A stretch of DNA of 64,000 nt from Buttiauxella massiliensis (GTDB lineage Bacteria; Pseudomonadota; Gammaproteobacteria; Enterobacterales; Enterobacteriaceae). Shown here one piece after another: positions 17,981 through 26,547 of the stretch. The notes beneath the pieces were generated by a model that saw nothing but the letters and a program-made list of their open reading frames with translations, ran no database searches and was not told the DNA's origin. Position 1 is the stretch's first letter, and the number at the start of each line of letters is the position of its first letter. The stretch covers positions 1 through 64,000 of the forward strand of contig NZ_LR722652.1 of NCBI RefSeq assembly GCF_902500225.1. Reading direction: 5' to 3'. The translations under genes and the position numbers were made by a program.

Positions 17981-19177
17981 TTAAACGTGTTCGGCTTCTT
18001 CTATTGTATTTTCAACTTCATCATGCCCGTTAAAGGTTTGTTTAATCAACTGATTAAGATCCGGTAGATAAGTGAAAAATGCTTTTTCAAAAGCTGTCAT
18101 GCTTTCGATCAACCAATCGATCATCTCCGGCCAGTTTTGCTCATCAGAAATACCGTTAATCGGTTTTTTAAAGCTAATTCGGCAGGATTTTTTCTCTGGT
18201 AGAGGTTGCCAGATCAATTCGTGTCCAAAACGATTTTCAATTAATTCTTTGCGTTCATATAGCCAATTAAAAGCGAATGTATTGCTTTGAGCCGAAGGTT
18301 TGGCAATCCATAATTCAACTCGAATCTCCTTCTTACTGAAAATCAAGTTATACGAAACGCTGCTGATACCAGAGCCTGCACTTAACCAGTGGTCTGTTGA
18401 TGGGCTGATATTGTTGTAAAGGGTGCAAGTACTAACGCGGAATTTTTCTAAGGCTTGCGTCCAAAACGCTTTGCGTAAATGGTGGCGCGCTTTTGATTCC
18501 CCAGTGGTTGATTGCTCTTCAGCTTCTTTCTGTGCCATGCCGATCATATAGGATTCCGCTTCTGGCGTAGGGATGACCTGCCTGATATCAATGAGCACAT
18601 CGTTACCATAACGGTAAGGTGTAACTTTGAAGCACTGCGCTCGGATGTTGAACTGCATCAACCAAAGAGCGGTGTTCGTCACCTCTTTGCGAAAATTCGC
18701 AGCGACCATCATGATGCGTTGCGATCGGCTCTGGTTAATTTGCACCTCTTCGAGGCTATCGTACTCAAGGAATTCCGCCAGTACGTCAGCCGCAGGCCTG
18801 GCTTCGTCTGGTTCGTTCAAGTCAAGATAACGCTGGAAGATCTCAACAATGTGTTCTTTACGCAGATTAGCGCAGTACCCCGCATACTTCAGCGCCTGCC
18901 AGACAACATCGCGCCCAGAGTCATCAAGCTTATTTTCAATGATCACCAGATTGCCGTCTTTGTCGATCGCCAGCAGGTCAAGTCGCTCTTTGGTGTCGTC
19001 AAACCCGGCAAACTCTTTTTGAATAATAAGTAGCTCGTCATCGCTATTACGGGTCAACGCCTGCGGGTGCTTCGCCAGCCATTCCTGTAAGTGGTAACGT
19101 TCGGTAAAACCAGCGTTGCTAAAGGTGGTTTCCTGAAGCGGTTGCAGGCTATTGCTGGGCTGATCGACTTTAAACAT
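17981..19177 (-). CDS. DUF4268-type protein with predicted PD-(D/E)xK nuclease domain
   Basis: 398 residues. The N-terminal part (about 1-170) resembles NucS/DUF91-like nucleases: RLDLLAIDKDGNLVIIENK gives Asp67 and Glu81-x-Lys83, followed by a QALKYAGYC helix carrying a conserved-looking Gln. The C-terminal half with VELWI and a closing helix fits DUF4268. It overlaps the end of hsdS by eight bases and precedes hsdR by 15, so it is very probably co-translated with the restriction system. It could be an accessory nuclease or an anti-invader effector tied to HsdMS recognition. Activity is predicted from motifs only. Confidence 0.78.
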   Translation of the reverse strand: MFKVDQPSNSLQPLQETTFSNAGFTERYHLQEWLAKHPQALTRNSDDELLIIQKEFAGFDDTKERLDLLAIDKDGNLVIIENKLDDSGRDVVWQALKYAGYCANLRKEHIVEIFQRYLDLNEPDEARPAADVLAEFLEYDSLEEVQINQSRSQRIMMVAANFRKEVTNTALWLMQFNIRAQCFKVTPYRYGNDVLIDIRQVIPTPEAESYMIGMAQKEAEEQSTTGESKARHHLRKAFWTQALEKFRVSTCTLYNNISPSTDHWLSAGSGISSVSYNLIFSKKEIRVELWIAKPSAQSNTFAFNWLYERKELIENRFGHELIWQPLPEKKSCRISFKKPINGISDEQNWPEMIDWLIESMTAFEKAFFTYLPDLNQLIKQTFNGHDEVENTIEEAEHV

Positions 19178-20600
19178 AGTCAGCTTCCTTTGCCGTTTCG
19201 CTGGATTTTTTCACAACACCTCCAGCTTCCAGTAGAGTGATTTCGCCAGAAAGGAGTTTGGGGAGTAAAGCATCCCGGAGTTTTGAAAGTTGAATATTTT
19301 CTCTATTGTGGCTTTCAATATAAGAATAAAATTCTTTCACTTTATTTGAGAAAAGACTAGTTAACTCTACAGTTGGCTCTATACATGACCATTCCATTAT
19401 GGCTTTTTTGTCTCCTCTGGGCATTTTCACACCTTTTGAAGTTTGCATCATAAAGTCAAAAAATGAGTCTTGATAAAGAACATTATATAAATATTCGGCT
19501 GTGATATTTTTTTTATGTTCGAAAGCTAAAACATCCGCAGAGCGTCCCCCTGAAAATCGGGCAAGCCAGATTTTTTTAAAATAAGGACGTATATTTGAAA
19601 TTAAAATGTGTCCAGATTTAAAAGATGGTGTGGTATTAGCTGAAGGTAGTGATGTAGCACGCTCTATCCCCATTTTTTTACCGAGCATATTTTCAGTAGA
19701 GACATATGTATCTTTGGTTAATTCAGATACATTGACCTTCCCTGATGCGAATGAGGCTATGTTATTTAATCGAACTAAACGCCAACCTCTAGGTATTTTA
19801 ACTAAATCAATATCCTGCATTGCTGACGGAAACAACTCTGCCGCAGCCTTGAGTTCAGCATATTTTTCAGGATAAACCTGCTCAAATACAGTCAAAGAAC
19901 CAGCGTCTTTTCCAGAAATGGCTGTCATAGCAGCAAACGTTGCTTCTTCCTGCGAGCCACCGGCTTCTAGTACCGCAATTTTGACTTTTACAGGTTCAAA
20001 TTCGATAAACCAGCTTTTGAACAAGGTCTGAGCCATTTGTTCCAATGTTTGATTGATACGATTATTGATCCTGATTTTTTTATCAAGTGATTCGAGTTGG
20101 TCTGCTATCCATTTTTGGATAACCATGCTTGGCTTATATACATCTAGTGTTTCGATATTTGCTTTTGTCAGTGCATTACGAGTAGCTCCTGCACTTGCAA
20201 GAGTTAAAAGATAATTTTGTTGTGTCGGTGAAGCCAAGAAATAGCGGAGAAATTTGGCATCAAATTCTTTCGGGTCTGGACGAATTATAGCCACATGCTG
20301 ATTAACCCTTGCAGGCAGAAACTCTTGAGGAGCAAGACAAACTCGCGCTACAGAATCTCCGGTAATATTAAGTAAAATATCATCAACCTGAACGGCAACA
20401 TTACTTAACTTTTCAGCGTGATCTGCGGTAATGTAAACCAAACCTTCTGGTCTAAAGCCAGCATTATATATATTCTGGCTCCGGATAAGGCTGATATCTC
20501 CTGATGTAAGATAAACATTAGCCCCTCCTTTGGGAGTGGCACCACTACCAATTTTTAGACAATAATCACCAAGTCGAACGCAAGGCCTGTTAACACTCAT
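19170..20600 (-). CDS. hsdS: Type I restriction specificity subunit HsdS
   Basis: 476 residues with two target recognition domains separated by a conserved helical region. The first TRD runs from about residue 5 (VRLGDYCLKIGSGATPKGG) to the helix LDKKIRINNRINQTLEQMAQ. The second starts near IPRGWRLVRLNNIASFASG and ends with a helix closing in LPKLLSGEI. The two helical spacers set the gap in a bipartite target. It overlaps hsdM by 11 bases and the DUF4268 gene by eight. The target sequence cannot be read from the protein by eye. The second TRD is AT-rich, typical of swapped specificity domains. Confidence 0.95.
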   Translation of the reverse strand: MSVNRPCVRLGDYCLKIGSGATPKGGANVYLTSGDISLIRSQNIYNAGFRPEGLVYITADHAEKLSNVAVQVDDILLNITGDSVARVCLAPQEFLPARVNQHVAIIRPDPKEFDAKFLRYFLASPTQQNYLLTLASAGATRNALTKANIETLDVYKPSMVIQKWIADQLESLDKKIRINNRINQTLEQMAQTLFKSWFIEFEPVKVKIAVLEAGGSQEEATFAAMTAISGKDAGSLTVFEQVYPEKYAELKAAAELFPSAMQDIDLVKIPRGWRLVRLNNIASFASGKVNVSELTKDTYVSTENMLGKKMGIERATSLPSANTTPSFKSGHILISNIRPYFKKIWLARFSGGRSADVLAFEHKKNITAEYLYNVLYQDSFFDFMMQTSKGVKMPRGDKKAIMEWSCIEPTVELTSLFSNKVKEFYSYIESHNRENIQLSKLRDALLPKLLSGEITLLEAGGVVKKSSETAKEADYV

Positions 20601-22296
20601 ATCCCAGCCCTCCCAGATTTGCCTTAATTTGCTTCTCCAGTTCAGCTCCTTCCGCCAGTTGTTCTTTAAGCTGGGTCGTTAGTCGTTCCATCTTTTTCGC
20701 AAATGGCTCGCCATCTTCATCTTGTTCAACGGCACTAATGTAGCGTCCTGGAGTCAAGACAAAATCTTTTGTCTTTATGTCGTCCAACGTGGCAGCAAAG
20801 CAGAAACCGGCTTTATCTTCATAATCTTTATCCGTCTGCCAAGCATGGAAAATATCAGCAATTTTCCTGATATCATCCGTCGAAAAATCGCGCAGTACAC
20901 GATCTTTCATAAAACCAATCTGGCGAGCGTCGATGAACAACACTTCACCTTTACGGTGTGCTTTACCGTTGCCGCCCGATTTATCTTTGGTCAGCAGCCA
21001 GATACAGGCTGGAATTGGAGTATTAGTAAATAGTTGCCCTGGCAGGGACACTATGCACTCCACCAGGTCCGCTTCAATAATCGCCCGGCGGATTTCACCT
21101 TCACTGTTGGTATTGGAACTCATTGACCCATTCGCCAACAGTAGCGCCATCGAACCTTTCGGTGCCAGATGGTGGATCATGTGCTGCATCCAGGCAAAAT
21201 TGGCATTGCCCTGTGGCGGTGTGCCGTACTGCCAGCGGACGTCATCTTCCAGCTTAGCATTCCACCACTCTTTCATGTTGAATGGTGGATTCGCCATGAC
21301 AAAATCGGCTCGCAGGTCTGGGTGCTGATCGTTCAGGAGTGTATCGGCGTTCTGTTTACCAAAGTTAAAATCGATACCGCGAATCACCATGTTCATCGCC
21401 GCCAGACGCCAGGTGGTAGGGTTGGATTCCTGCCCATAAACGGAGATATTGCGTTTTTGCTCAGCAGCGTTGTAATGCTTTTCATCAGCGTGCGCTTCGA
21501 TAAAGCGATCGCTGGAAACGAAGAAGCCCCCGGACCCCATCGCCGGGTCGTAAACGCGCCCTTTGTAAGGCTGGAGCATTTCCACAATCAGTGTGACGAT
21601 ACTTTTTGGCGTGTAGTATTGCCCGCCCTGCTTGCCTTCCGCCAGCGCGAACTGACCAAGGAAATACTCGTAGACGTGGCCGAGGATATCTTTGCTCTTC
21701 AAATTGAGCTTCACGCCATTGTATTTAGGCTCGCTGAAGCTGGTATCGGAGAAAACGTTGATCAGACTGATCAACAGATCGTTGCCAAGCTGGTAGTGGC
21801 CGATACGGTTAAGGATGTTTTCCAGCTTTGGGTTACTCTTTTCGATAGTATCCAGAGCGATATCAATCAGCTTTGATACTGACGTCATGACGATATTTTT
21901 ACCACTATCGTCTTTCCCCAGAATCGTCCCCACTGGCAAAGCAGCATTGGTTTTTAGCGTTTCCCAGCGAGCCAGTTTGGGAACCCAGAAAACATTTTTC
22001 TCAGTGTAGTAGTCCTGGACTTCCAGCTCTTCTAAAATCGCCTGTTGATAGGCTTCTTCCGTGTCGTAATCATCACGAGATAGTGCGTAAATGTTGTCCG
22101 GGTTGGATTTGTCTTCAAACAGCCCTTTCAGTTCCTTCCGACGTGCGTCAAAGGCATCTGAAACATACTTCAGAAAGATCAGCCCCAGCACCACATGCTT
22201 GTAGTTGGCGGCGTCCATATTGGCACGCAGCTTGTCTGCGGCTTTCCAGAATTTAGTATCTAGATCGTTCAGAAATTGCTGTTCAGCGTTGTCCAT
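20590..22296 (-). CDS. hsdM: Type I DNA methyltransferase subunit HsdM
   Basis: 568 residues. The N-terminal HsdM_N helical domain (FLNDLDTKFWKAADKLRANM) is followed by the N6-adenine methyltransferase core with the AdoMet motif DPAMGSGGF at about 250-258 and the catalytic NPPF at about 336-339. It protects host DNA and forms the M2S core of the complex. GAGG lies before both a TTG at 22299 and the ATG at 22296; the ATG is preferred. It is the first gene of the leftward hsd series and diverges from the TIR gene, with promoters expected in the 213-bp gap. Confidence 0.97.
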   Translation of the reverse strand: MDNAEQQFLNDLDTKFWKAADKLRANMDAANYKHVVLGLIFLKYVSDAFDARRKELKGLFEDKSNPDNIYALSRDDYDTEEAYQQAILEELEVQDYYTEKNVFWVPKLARWETLKTNAALPVGTILGKDDSGKNIVMTSVSKLIDIALDTIEKSNPKLENILNRIGHYQLGNDLLISLINVFSDTSFSEPKYNGVKLNLKSKDILGHVYEYFLGQFALAEGKQGGQYYTPKSIVTLIVEMLQPYKGRVYDPAMGSGGFFVSSDRFIEAHADEKHYNAAEQKRNISVYGQESNPTTWRLAAMNMVIRGIDFNFGKQNADTLLNDQHPDLRADFVMANPPFNMKEWWNAKLEDDVRWQYGTPPQGNANFAWMQHMIHHLAPKGSMALLLANGSMSSNTNSEGEIRRAIIEADLVECIVSLPGQLFTNTPIPACIWLLTKDKSGGNGKAHRKGEVLFIDARQIGFMKDRVLRDFSTDDIRKIADIFHAWQTDKDYEDKAGFCFAATLDDIKTKDFVLTPGRYISAVEQDEDGEPFAKKMERLTTQLKEQLAEGAELEKQIKANLGGLGYEC

Positions 22297-22509
22297 CAAA
22301 ACCTCAAAAAATCAGCTATGCCTGGCTCGGTGTCCAGGTTGGGTAAAAAGTGGTGAATGTCGGGGATCATACCCTGATGGCAAAGTGATACCAAGACGAA
22401 GAGCTGATTTCTCGATGAACAGCTTGTGGCAAAAGGAGATTACTCTTTTACACTTATGGCGCAAAATGACGGTATTTTATTGTTTCTCTACCGGAGTCTC
22501 TTACGCCCT

Positions 22510-23487
22510 ATGACCACTCTCGTCTTTTCCTATTCCCATGCAGATGAAGCGTTACGCAATGAGCTTGAGAAGCATCTCTCTCCCCTTAAGCGAACCGGGA
22601 AGATCACCACTTGGCACGATCGCCGTATCGTTCCAGGACAAGAGTTTGAACATCAGATCGATCTGTACTTTTCGCAAGCAGATATCATATTGCTACTGAT
22701 CAGCAGTGATTTCATTAATTCTGATTACTGTTATGAGGTTGAGATGACCAATGCGCTTGAGCGTCATCACCGGGGCGAGGTGGTGGTCATTCCTGTGATC
22801 TTAAGAGATTGTGCCTGGCAGCAGTTACCGTTCGGCAGCATTATGGCGGCGACAATCGACGGAAAGCCTATCACCAGATTTGCCAGCCATGATGAAGGCT
22901 ACGTTCAAGTCGTCGATGCCGTCTCTCGCGCCATTGCCAATATGGAAGCGAAAAAGCCGCAGCAGAGTTCGCAACATCGTTCTTCGGTTCCAGCACATCC
23001 AATGTTACAGGCAACTGATACCATTCTTACTCCACGGTCCAGCAACTTGTCTCTGCCAAAGAGCTTTACCGACCTCGATAAAGATCTCGCCCGTCGTAAG
23101 GGTTTTGAGTATATAGCTCGTTATTTTGAAAACTCATTGGACGAACTCAAAAAGCGTCATGCTGGGTTAGAGGCTGATTTTCATCAACGTGATGCAGACT
23201 CCTTCACTTGTGCTGTTTATGCCAACGGCAGCAAAGTTGGTCAGTGCGGCATTTGGCGCGGGAGTAGTCATATGGGATTCGGAGATATCTGTTATAGCCA
23301 AAACGGCGTGACTCACAACAGCTGCAATGAAAGCCTGAGTGTTGCAGATAATGGGCAAACTCTTGGTTTTCGTCCAATGATGGGATTTGGCTACAGTAAT
23401 TCAAGAGATTCGTTACTCACAAACGAAGGGATGGCAGGACACCTTTGGGATATGTTCTTCGCATCAATACAACAACGATCGCGTTAA
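22510..23487 (+). CDS. TIR-domain protein with conserved C-terminal domain
   Basis: 325 residues from MTTLVFSYSHADEALRNELE. Residues 1-140 are a bacterial TIR domain: FSYSHAD at the start, VPGQEF (BB-loop region), and SDYCYEVEMTNAL, where Glu76 or Glu78 would be the NADase catalytic residue. The C-terminal part (about 200-325, with FEYIARYFENSLDELKKRHAG) is a conserved partner domain seen in other bacterial TIR proteins but without a name I can give. No transmembrane segment is seen. The frame is open 28 codons further upstream, but this ATG matches the usual TIR start. It diverges from hsdM. An NAD-depleting defence effector is likely by family. Confidence 0.82.
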   Translation: MTTLVFSYSHADEALRNELEKHLSPLKRTGKITTWHDRRIVPGQEFEHQIDLYFSQADIILLLISSDFINSDYCYEVEMTNALERHHRGEVVVIPVILRDCAWQQLPFGSIMAATIDGKPITRFASHDEGYVQVVDAVSRAIANMEAKKPQQSSQHRSSVPAHPMLQATDTILTPRSSNLSLPKSFTDLDKDLARRKGFEYIARYFENSLDELKKRHAGLEADFHQRDADSFTCAVYANGSKVGQCGIWRGSSHMGFGDICYSQNGVTHNSCNESLSVADNGQTLGFRPMMGFGYSNSRDSLLTNEGMAGHLWDMFFASIQQRSR

Positions 23488-23527
23488 GAGCTACAGGACT
23501 CAAGGGCGAGCAGTCATTGCCCTTGAG

Positions 23528-24409
23528 TTAAATCTTCAATGCGCCCCTAAACACCTCTCGCCGATGCCATTCAACAAACCCGTCACCAGGGTAGTTGTCC
23601 TTAACCTGCGGCAACGCGATTTCTCTCCCGGCAAAATCCCAGAACAGGCGCTGTACCACCCCGCCCCCATTCACCGCGTCAGAAACTACCACGCACATAT
23701 TTTCATCCAGGCCAATTGAACCGCGATCGAAGGCTTTATGGTGAATCGCGCACAGCGCGATGCCATTAGGCACTTCGCATGGACCGTGGTGTTGTTTCCA
23801 TCTGATATGGGCAGCTTCAAGGGCTATCGGCGCATTGTCGTGCCGCATATTGAATCCGCAGATTGCGCACTGGTAGTTATAAGCACGGAGCACCATCTGG
23901 CGGAACTGTGGATCACGCTGTCTGAGTGAATGCTGAATATCGAATCCCATCTCATCGGCAATATCATCCTGAATGCTTGTTGGGAAATGGGTTTCTAGGA
24001 TCTGATGTGCCAGCGAGTCGATTAGCTTTCGGTTTTTAACCAGCAGAGAAAAATTGTCGGCATCAAATCCACCAGCAACGTTATGTTCGGTGAGCTCGCG
24101 CCGGGGAGGCTGGCGACTTCCAGTAGTTGAACATAACTCTGCGTTTTGTAGTTCCCAGAAACCATCGCCCTTCAGCCGCCAGAATGGCATATCCGGACGC
24201 TGCTCTCGGCGCTGTGGCCCGTAGCGTTCCAGGAGGTCTAACAGTGGTTCATGAATTTCAGCACTATAATTAAACAGACGACCGTGGCCCCGTCGGTAAT
24301 GCGATAGAACATACAACAGCAATAAAGGCTTATGCGGCGCACGTTGTTCGCCTTTGCGCCAGATAGTGATGTTCGCTATCGCCTGCTTTAAAGTCTTATC
24401 GAGGGTCAT
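23528..24409 (-). CDS. SBD-HNH restriction endonuclease, probably phosphorothioate-DNA dependent
   Basis: About 293 residues from MTLDKTLKQAIANITIWRKG. RAPHKPLLLL (23-32) and FWRLKGDGFW (76-85) are hallmarks of the sulphur-binding domain of ScoMcrA/EcoWI-type enzymes, as I recall them. The C-terminal HNH domain has CAIC (181-184), AAH201, Asn215 and LCAIHHKAFDRG (219-230). Such type IV enzymes cut DNA carrying phosphorothioate backbone modification. No dnd modification genes are in the window, so it would act on modified incoming DNA. Start is uncertain: the frame is open to 24466 and the chosen ATG has only a weak ribosome binding site. It converges on the TIR gene, 40 bases away. Confidence 0.8.
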   Translation of the reverse strand: MTLDKTLKQAIANITIWRKGEQRAPHKPLLLLYVLSHYRRGHGRLFNYSAEIHEPLLDLLERYGPQRREQRPDMPFWRLKGDGFWELQNAELCSTTGSRQPPRRELTEHNVAGGFDADNFSLLVKNRKLIDSLAHQILETHFPTSIQDDIADEMGFDIQHSLRQRDPQFRQMVLRAYNYQCAICGFNMRHDNAPIALEAAHIRWKQHHGPCEVPNGIALCAIHHKAFDRGSIGLDENMCVVVSDAVNGGGVVQRLFWDFAGREIALPQVKDNYPGDGFVEWHRREVFRGALKI

Positions 24410-24879
24410 CAGATCAGAGAGTCCATGTACATATATTTGCGATGATGCTCGCAACATACTGTGCAATCAAGGCGTTATTACATAGAAAGCGACCTCAGCA
24501 TGATCATTAAATGCGCCATTTCATCTATGTCATTTATGGTTTTCTATCGGACAGCACTTTTATACGTACTAACCTGAACTACTGACAGGCCAATGACATC
24601 CATGTTTTTCAGCCCTTCAATCAAAAGATCGCCTCCCATCGATAAATAATCCTTGTTATTGATAAGGTTTATCGATCGAACCGATCGATTCTTTTCACCA
24701 AACCTTTCAACGACTGGCAGTATGATCGCCCCTCATTGAATACCCCTTCCCGATAAAGGGACGTTATGTTGCACCGGCACTCCCTCCACCAGCTCTTTTT
24801 ACGGTAACGGCAACCGTTACCTGAAACGCTAATAACACATCCTTTTAATCAATGCCCTGCGATACGGGCAGGGTGAACT
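24410..24879. promoter_or_regulatory. Gene-free regulatory stretch with palindromes upstream of the transferase-like gene
   Basis: No coding frame is convincing. Two inverted repeats stand out. One is CGATCGAACCGATCG inside a run of repeated ATCGAT units around 24630-24690. The other is a perfect 8-bp inverted repeat GGTAACGG-CAA-CCGTTACC at 24803-24821, 59 bases before the start codon of the rightward gene. They look like regulator operators. Divergent promoters for the genes at 24409 and 24880 are expected here. Confidence 0.5.
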
Positions 24880-26475
24880 ATGTCTCAAATCCAAACCGAT
24901 GCTGTTGTTACACCACGCCTTTATACGTGGTTGGGCTTTATTTTTGCCGCAGCGTTGGTAGCAGCAATCAATATTCTGATTGCTCCCGTTCATCAGGTCT
25001 TTCACCGGGTTCTGGTATTTTCGCTGCTGATGCTGACACTCGCGCAGATACGCCATACGGGCTGGTGCCGTCTGGTTTCATTAATTGTGCTGTCTTTTGT
25101 TGCGCTGGATTTAACACTGACGCTATGGGCCTGGTTCAGTTTCCACTCGGCGTTCAGTTACGGTTTCGCGCAAAGCGTGCTGGAAACCAGCGCGACTGAA
25201 GCGTTTACGATGCTGGAACTTTATTGGCGCTATGTGCTGCTGTTTATCGGAGTACTGGCGCTGCTATTGCTGAGCGTATCGTTCACGCCCACCCTGCCCC
25301 GACGTTTTCGCCGCTGGCCCGTGATTGCCCTGATTCTTTTGCTGGCAGGCTACAGCGTGCAGGCAGCCCTCCACCAGTGGCGTCGCAATAATCTGCAAAG
25401 CCCGGTGCAACGGGTGCTGACCTCTACGCCGCTCAGTAATACCAGCGTGTTTTTGCAGGCGCTGAAAGATAAGCAGCTTATTGCCTCTGTGACCAAAAAT
25501 GCCCCGCGCTATCAGCTTGTGGTAAGCGACACGGGGATTGATAACTACGTGCTGGTTATCGGTGAGTCTGAGCGCACCGTAAATATGAGCATTTACGGCT
25601 ACGAACGTGAAACCACACCGGCACTGGAGGCGCAACGCAAAAACCTGCTGCTGTTTACTCAGGCCATCAGTGGTACGCCGGTCACGATTACCGCCGTGCC
25701 GCTGGCGCTCACCGCTGACACACCGGAAAACCACGACATCAGCCACTACAGCGACAACATTATCAATGTGGCAAATCAGGCCGGTTTCACTACGTACTGG
25801 TTCAGCCGCCAGGGCAGCGGTGGTGCGCACAACAACGTCATTACGGCTATCGCTTCTGGCGCACATCACAGCCAGTGGGTGAATTCGGGCTACGACGATG
25901 CCCTGCTGCCACTGTTCCGCCACGCCCTGCAACAACCCGGTAAGAAACTCATCGTTCTGCACTTATATGGCAGTCACGAAAATGCCTGTGACCGCTATCC
26001 GGTAAACGCTGCCGTTTTTACCGGCAGCAACCCAGCCGATGACTGCTATGACAACTCGGTACGCTTCACCGATTCATTAATGGACCAGTTGTTCAGTGAG
26101 TTGCAGGGTTCCCGTTCCTCGCTGCTGTATTTCTCTGACCACGCCCTGATGCGCGAACCTGGTAAGGCTGTCGTGTATCACCATGCCGGAACACGCCCAC
26201 CCCGCGAGGCATTACAGGTGCCGATGTTTCTCTGGTTCAGCCCACAGCTGGCGATGCAAAACATGACGGTCGGCGACATGAATACCCTCTGGTCTACGGT
26301 CAACAATAACCGGCTGGCGGAGCTGTGGATGGGCATTACGCGCAAAGGTGAAGTAACCGAGTCGCTGAATGAGTATCTACACCGGAATTCTGGTCAGGCT
26401 GAAGTGATGGACACTACCGGGCGGGTGTACCCGTGGAGCGAACTACCACATGAAAATAATGACATTGCACAATAG
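24880..26475 (+). CDS. Divergent phosphoethanolamine-transferase-like inner-membrane protein
   Basis: 531 residues with five or so N-terminal transmembrane segments up to about residue 165, then a periplasmic alkaline-phosphatase-fold domain. LVIGESERTVNMSIYGYERE (225-244) and TPALE match EptA/OpgE-type enzymes, and SGTPVTITAVP contains the expected nucleophile threonine (266 or 269). The usual SDHGES...G metal motif appears instead as SDHALMREPGK, and the last histidine motif as YHHAGT, so two conserved positions are changed. Activity or substrate may therefore differ. Placement on a tRNA-Leu(CAA) island recalls the yjgX pseudogene near leuX in K-12. AGGGTG precedes the ATG. Confidence 0.75.
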   Translation: MSQIQTDAVVTPRLYTWLGFIFAAALVAAINILIAPVHQVFHRVLVFSLLMLTLAQIRHTGWCRLVSLIVLSFVALDLTLTLWAWFSFHSAFSYGFAQSVLETSATEAFTMLELYWRYVLLFIGVLALLLLSVSFTPTLPRRFRRWPVIALILLLAGYSVQAALHQWRRNNLQSPVQRVLTSTPLSNTSVFLQALKDKQLIASVTKNAPRYQLVVSDTGIDNYVLVIGESERTVNMSIYGYERETTPALEAQRKNLLLFTQAISGTPVTITAVPLALTADTPENHDISHYSDNIINVANQAGFTTYWFSRQGSGGAHNNVITAIASGAHHSQWVNSGYDDALLPLFRHALQQPGKKLIVLHLYGSHENACDRYPVNAAVFTGSNPADDCYDNSVRFTDSLMDQLFSELQGSRSSLLYFSDHALMREPGKAVVYHHAGTRPPREALQVPMFLWFSPQLAMQNMTVGDMNTLWSTVNNNRLAELWMGITRKGEVTESLNEYLHRNSGQAEVMDTTGRVYPWSELPHENNDIAQ

Positions 26476-26547
26476 GCCACTGACAAGATGTGTCATTGGT
26501 CGTTGCTACGCTGTCGGCGTTCAACACTTTGCAGAAGGATTACTGTA

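Noticed and set aside
23528-24409. Reading the HNH gene as a plain McrA-type 5-methylcytosine enzyme
   Set aside because: The N-terminal RAPHKPLLLL and FWRLKGDGFW segments fit the sulphur-binding domain better; McrA activity on methylcytosine cannot be excluded by eye.
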